Shown piece by piece: positions 60,028 to 64,000 of a stretch of 64,000 bases of DNA. This stretch comes from Ramazzottius varieornatus (Eukaryota; Tardigrada; Eutardigrada; Parachela; Ramazzottiidae), in assembly GCA_001949185.1 (NCBI GenBank), contig BDGG01000004.1:476793-540792 (forward strand), written 5' to 3'. The notes under the pieces were generated by a model. That model had not been told where the DNA came from, did not search any database, and was given only the letters and a program-made list of their open reading frames with translations. The position numbers and the translations under genes were made by a program. The first letter of the stretch is position 1. The number at the start of each line of letters is the position of its first letter.

Positions 60028-60799
60028 ATGTCCGTCTCTCTAGGTTCCGATGCTGCACTTGCGGTACGATGGAGACATCTTCAGCTGAGCCGTGCGAAAC
60101 TGAAAGCGAGCAGTCGCACCTCTGCGTTGTTGAGTGGCTTCGCCATGGTAAGCCTCGTGTCTTCATCGAAAGTGGCGTGACGTCATGCGTAGCGAAGTTC
60201 ACCGTACCGTAATGCATCCCCTGTGGTTTGCGCCCAGTCTCCGTACGAAGGCCCGGGTCGGGAAGAACGGATAGTCTAAAAGTGCGTTTGAGGCTCGTTT
60301 AACGTGCGAACCGTCTTTTAAGGTGGCCATGGTCGAAGTGCAACTGGAAGAAAAGATCGTCGAAGGGAGAGAAGGTCTCATCATCGCCTTCTGCATCTGC
60401 ACGACCCTGCTCGTAGCCGTACACATGCTGTCCCTGATGATCAGTACGTGCATCCTGCCGAACCTCGAAGCAGCCTGTTCCTCACGGGACGCCATCGAAC
60501 ATTCTTCCCACGTTCAGATGCGCTACTATATAGAAGCTTCCTGGATCTGTAGTACCCTGATAGGTCTTTTCCTTTTTCTGGTGGACATTGGACTGCTGTG
60601 TTGGGTAAAGTTTTACCCATTGAGCCATATGGCAGCCTACATGGCCACTGCAGTCCTGGTTCCTCTCATCGTCGTTTTCCTCCTGTTCGCCTTCCATTTC
60701 TACCGGTCCCTAGTCCTACACTCTGCCAACAGAGTGAATAACGAGTTGCACGTTTTGGACAGCGAACTGAAAAAGCTTCAGTCAAACGACATAGTCTGA
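60028..60799 (+). CDS. Orai: Orai store-operated calcium channel
   Basis: Pore subunit of the calcium release-activated calcium channel, gated by ER STIM. Two exons, 60028-60147 and 60323-60799, join in phase 0 to give 198 aa. Four membrane segments are seen. TM1 carries [12 protein letters not shown] and the selectivity-filter glutamate in VAMVEVQLE (Glu45). TM2 has [21 protein letters not shown]3 [17 protein letters not shown] and TM4 [13 protein letters not shown]. The cytosolic coiled-coil tail [13 protein letters not shown] matches the STIM-binding region. The N-terminal cytosolic part is only ~25 residues, much shorter than in fly or human proteins, yet the [15 protein letters not shown] segment needed for gating is intact. 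An upstream exon extending the N-terminus cannot be excluded. Confidence 0.96.
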
Positions 60800-61167
60800 T
60801 AATTTTCATGTGTCAGTTTTCCGCTCCTTTTTTTCATCTTTCTGCAAACATCAAGTTAGTTATGGAGCTCATTGCTTGCTTCTCAAATTCAGTTTTCGTT
60901 TTTTAATATTTTACTTGTAATCTGGAAGCTTTCCTCTTTTGGGTGTACACCTTTCTTTTATTGAAAACTTCGAACCTGTGCCTTTGGATTGTCGTCTGTG
61001 ATGTTATTCGGTGATGTCAGCAGCAGCTACTTTGAAACATGATGGAATTCACAATAAAATTTCTGACGGTGTTCATTCTCTCGTCGAGAGACGGAAATCA
61101 GAGGACATCGCTGTACCAGAACATTCGACGATAAACATCATTCAGACAAAGAATGGGCAACACAGAC
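60800..61167. other. Tail-to-tail intergenic region Orai-RPS13
   Basis: Only ~370 bp separate the stop codons. AATAAA at 61053-61058 (+) could serve Orai, and TTTATT at 60957-60962 (AATAAA on the minus strand) could serve RPS13; if so, the two transcripts overlap at their 3' ends. Confidence 0.4.
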
Positions 61168-62172
61168 CTAAGAAACCAGAGCGGAAGCTGTGGCCGACTC
61201 ACTACAAGAGAAAGAAATAACGTTAGCGAAGAAATGAGAATATTTGAAAAGCAAATATTCGCCCGTGTGTTAGGAGCGCAGCAAACAAGGTCAATCAAGT
61301 ATTCTTCGAAGTGGTGCACGCTTATATTGTGTTTGGCTGTAAACGTGCGCCACTTGGGTAAAGCCATCCAGCTGAGTTCGTAGTTTATGAATACACGACT
61401 TACTATTTCCAGGCAGGAGGCAGAACGCGAGTCGTTTTGAAATACCGAGACAGACGGTGGATTTTGCTTTCTACCAGAATCAGTCTGAACTTGGCATCTC
61501 GATCCTGTAAATCGGACACACTGCGTCAGCTCCTACTGAAAACTTGACGCAAAATTCATCGAACGTACCTTTCGGTTGCGCTCCAAATGTTTCCTTATGG
61601 CCACAGCTTTCTTGATCAAATGGTACAAATCTTCAGGCAGATCAGGACCAAGTCCCTTAGCCTTGAGGATACGCAAAATCTTGCTTCCAGTGAGGAAACG
61701 GACTTGTGCGACACCGTGGGAATCCCGAAGAATAACACCTGTGAAAAGAAACCAATCAACAATCAACAGAAAAGTCAAAACCCATTCAGAGTTTCAGATA
61801 CTCCCGTCCTCTGACCACTCACCGATCTGAGATGGAGTCAATCCCTTTTTCGCCAGCTTGCACATAACATCTACGATCTCCTCGGTAGTTGCCTTTTGCC
61901 ACTGCAACGGAAGAAGAACGTGAACAATATCTTATAGCAGATTCAAACCACGAACAAACGACAGACAATTCAATGCAATGTATTCAGACGCTTACCGATG
62001 GCACAGATCGGCGATAGGGCAACGCTGACTGCGAGATACCTTTTCTAAAACCATCAAACCAATGTTGAGAGAAGCATACACAGTAATTTTCTCGGAGTAC
62101 ACAGCGATGAATGTTTCGGCGAGGTGTCAACATCAACGGTGTTACTTACCCTGGTGCGTGCATACGGCCCAT
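61168..62172 (-). CDS. RPS13: 40S ribosomal protein S13 (uS15)
   Basis: A component of the small ribosomal subunit. Six exons on the minus strand: 62172-62150, 62044-61996, 61901-61823, 61738-61569, 61504-61404 and 61201-61168, in phase, 151 aa, identical in length to human RPS13. Conserved blocks: [62 protein letters not shown] and the end [12 protein letters not shown]. The last exon is only 34 nt. Without it the frame would stop in WK followed by TAG, because the donor GTAAGT overlaps that stop codon. Intron 5 is enlarged by a palindromic repeat. Confidence 0.98.
61280..61383. repeat. GTGGCGCAC palindrome in RPS13 intron 5
   Basis: CGAAGTGGTGCACGC (61308) faces ACGTGCGCCACTTGGG (61342) around a ~20-bp loop. 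The outer arms are partly decayed (GCCATCCAGCTGAGTTCG on the right). Contained in intron 61202-61403. Confidence 0.8.
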
Positions 62173-62926
62173 GTTTGTGGCTTTTTATGGATGTCCTGGT
62201 CGACCAATACACAAATAATCCACAGGGTGACGAGATGGGAGCAGGAAATCCTGGCAAATCACGGGAATGACCGACGCAGCCAGATGGGTCCTACAAGAGA
62301 ATGAAAGCAGACGAGAAGAGCGACGAAGAACTCGCAGTAGACCTGCTCAACAATCAACCACAAGAAACTGCTGCGGCGAAAATTCCGAAGAAGACGGAAG
62401 TGGAAGGGCGGTGCTTCCTCTAACGTCACGGCCATATGGTATGCTTTATGCGATATACACTTGAAAATCGCACTGATGTCGTCATAGATTAGCAGGAATT
62501 ATTACGTAGTTCTGTTTGTTTTGTACCGCCGACCTCATAAAGCGAATAAGTAATTTATTTTTTTTTCAATGGACGGCGGCGCAGTAGAATTTTCAGACCA
62601 GCCCCTGGCCGTAAGCAGTAACAGCTGTCCAAGTGGCTCCCTGTACCAGCCGTTGATTCTCGAAAACCACAAGACCCGAAGCACGCTCCACAGCGCTTCG
62701 CAGTTGAGTGGCCACCTGACACTGTCACTTCTTGCAGCCAAGTGTTGGTCTGAAGATTTTATTGGGCAGCCACCTCCGGCGGTCGGACTCTCTTGGGATT
62801 TTGCCATTCAACGGAATCTTCTTCACCCTCTGCGGGTTTTTCTTCGTCTCTCACTTTCTCATCTTCTTGTACTAGGTGTACCTTGGAAAACTCGAGTGAA
62901 TATACCGGCAGGGGAAGGCAGGAAGA
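62173..62926. other. Divergent intergenic region RPS13-HIGD1
   Basis: About 750 bp carrying both promoters. A frame open over much of 62569-62973 overlaps the HIG1 gene start in another frame and has no recognisable similarity. Nothing else is supported. Confidence 0.4.
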
Positions 62927-63424
62927 ATGGCACCAAATCAAGGACAGTACGACTCGACAACGGCGTCGTTTGACGAATTTGCCCATCCGGAGCTAAAGGA
63001 ATACAGGAAGCCGTCTACCCTTAGGCAGAAGTTTACCAGACTTTTCACCGATATGCCTGTTTTTCCCATCGGCATGCTGGGCTTTTGCAGTATGGCGGGT
63101 TACGGTAAGCTGATGACATTAATTTTTCAGAATTTTCTTGCGCCCAGAAAGCATCCGGAAAGCTGATGCAAGCTTGGCTGCGGTTGGCCTCTCAATCAAC
63201 AATCAAACTTGTCTGATGGGTTCTTCCTGTTTTCAGGCATATGGAAATATCAGAGGATGCCCATCAAAGACTCCGTTTCCAAAACTCTGTATTTCACTGG
63301 CTTAAGGATAGCAGCACAAGGCCTGGCAGTGGGTATCATTGTTGCGGGAGCTGCTCATCACGTCTACAAAGATTACATGTGGAATAAAGAGCATCCTGGT
63401 GAGGAGCGTCCCCGAGACTTGTGA
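62927..63424 (+). CDS. HIG1-domain mitochondrial inner-membrane protein
   Basis: Small hypoxia-induced-gene-1 family protein of the mitochondrial inner membrane, linked to respiratory supercomplex assembly. Exons 62927-63104 and 63237-63424 join in phase, 121 aa. The N-terminus is polar (~40 residues, including FDEFAHPE). It is followed by the HIG1 domain: FPIGMLGFCSMAGYGIWKY forming the first membrane helix, a short loop with RMPIKDSVSKTLYF, and the second helix LRIAAQGLAVGIIVAGAA. A charged tail ends WNKEHPGEERPRDL. HIGD1 versus HIGD2 cannot be settled from this alone. Start is the first ATG, with AAGA upstream giving a reasonable context. Confidence 0.88.
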
Positions 63425-63755
63425 TTTTGTCACAGAAGCTCGGTGAGAAATATATTCGCCATGTACTGAGGTGGGTTTTTCTATCGCGGTTCTATCGCGG
63501 TAAAGGAGTGTTCGACGGTATGAATAGTTTATTTTCTTCTGTCTGAGAGAGCACTATAGCTTTCGTGGTAGTGTACCGACTCTGTCGGCACTCCACAACA
63601 CTGTACGTAGAGATCCCTGTGTTGCTTGTTTGCTGCGTTCTTTTCTTTTACATCTTCATTCGATAATGCAAGATTTTATTCGATAATGCAAGATTTTATT
63701 TATCGTGATCATAGAAATGAGCCAAATGACGACCTATTCTATTCTGTATTCACGT
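63425..63755. other. HIG1 gene 3' flank
   Basis: Contains two tiny tandem duplications: TTCTATCGCGG-like units at ~63479-63500 and the 20-bp pair at 63661-63700. No gene seen. Confidence 0.4.
63661..63700. repeat. Perfect 20-bp tandem duplication
   Basis: CGATAATGCAAGATTTTATT occurs twice back to back with no mismatch. Confidence 0.95.
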
Positions 63756-64000
63756 GCTGTTGGCCGTCTTGGCCGAGAGACGTCAGTCTAGAGTTTTTAG
63801 TGTGATTCGTGCGGCAATGAAGTTCCCTCCCGTTTTCCCAACGGTTTCATCTGTCTTTCCTCTCTAACAAGGCTGAGTGCCTCCAAGGATCTCCGACGAC
63901 CTTCACCTGGTCAGGTAGCACTGCTCCCGCGGACAGTAGGATAAAGTATCCAGGATTCGGCCAGTAGCCTCTTCAAAAGGGATTAATGTCGGATCTTCGA
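63756..64000 (+). repeat. Dispersed repeat, copy 2 (runs off the window)
   Basis: Matches 15487-15734 in the same orientation from GCTGTTGGCC to the last base of the window. It differs in the first ~85 bases (AATGAAG replacing AATAAAG, and no poly-C run) and is identical over the last ~100. Its right boundary is beyond the window. Confidence 0.85.

Noticed and set aside
62569-62973. 135-codon frame upstream of and overlapping the HIG1 gene
   Set aside because: It overlaps the HIG1 start in another frame, has no family resemblance and lies where promoter and 5' UTR are expected.

Overview
The window is nuclear DNA of a small-genome animal. Every recognisable gene is animal-type and is interrupted by GT-AG introns, most of them 50-400 bp. 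Sixteen protein genes, one damaged receptor gene and one orphan exon are packed tightly on both strands. A White-type ABCG transporter and a Mesh-type NIDO/AMOP/VWD/sushi protein point to a panarthropod-like ecdysozoan. The compact layout would fit a tardigrade, but that placement is an inference from gene content. No rRNA, tRNA, CRISPR or prokaryotic features were recognised.

Layout, left to right: 3' end of a large acidic scaffold-like protein (+, 1-2267); ZCCHC8, a nuclear exosome-targeting subunit (-, 2842-6037); an unknown secreted Q/G-rich protein (+, 6694-8944); ABCG/White half-transporter (+, 10429-13744); a repeat-bearing intergenic block (13.7-16.7 kb); ER glucosidase I, MOGS (+, 16711-20023); VMA21, a V-ATPase assembly factor (+, 20544-21058); Mesh (+, 21653-27088); PP2A catalytic subunit (-, 27552-29306); RACK1 (+, 30261-31945); a putative secreted peptide precursor (-, 32721-33509); a 4.2 kb stretch without a recognisable gene; otopetrin proton channel (+, 37721-41316); a giant coiled-coil gene (+, 42949-53184); an orphan 3' exon (-, 53263-53642); a frameshifted rhodopsin-like GPCR (+, 55576-56575); POMT2 (-, 56671-59389); Orai (+, 60028-60799); RPS13 (-, 61168-62172); HIG1-domain protein (+, 62927-63424); and a dispersed repeat running off the right edge. 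Exon structures were built by hand: splice phases agree at every junction of the well-identified genes, and PP2A (309 aa) and RPS13 (151 aa) come out at exactly their usual lengths.

The genes do not form one pathway. Several share the secretory system: MOGS and POMT2 modify proteins in the ER lumen, VMA21 assembles the V-ATPase, and Mesh, Orai, otopetrin, ABCG and the GPCR are membrane proteins.

The most unusual signals are: (1) the coiled-coil gene, where three successive exons are each exactly 474 bp (158 codons, phase 0) and align without gaps, while neighbouring shorter exons match the end of the same module; (2) a palindromic element with core AAGTGGCGCAC...GTGCGCCACTT, found at 13 or more sites, nearly all of them inside introns; (3) a compact two-exon secreted precursor with dibasic and amidation-type cleavage sites; and (4) a ~245 bp dispersed repeat with a highly conserved 3' half.
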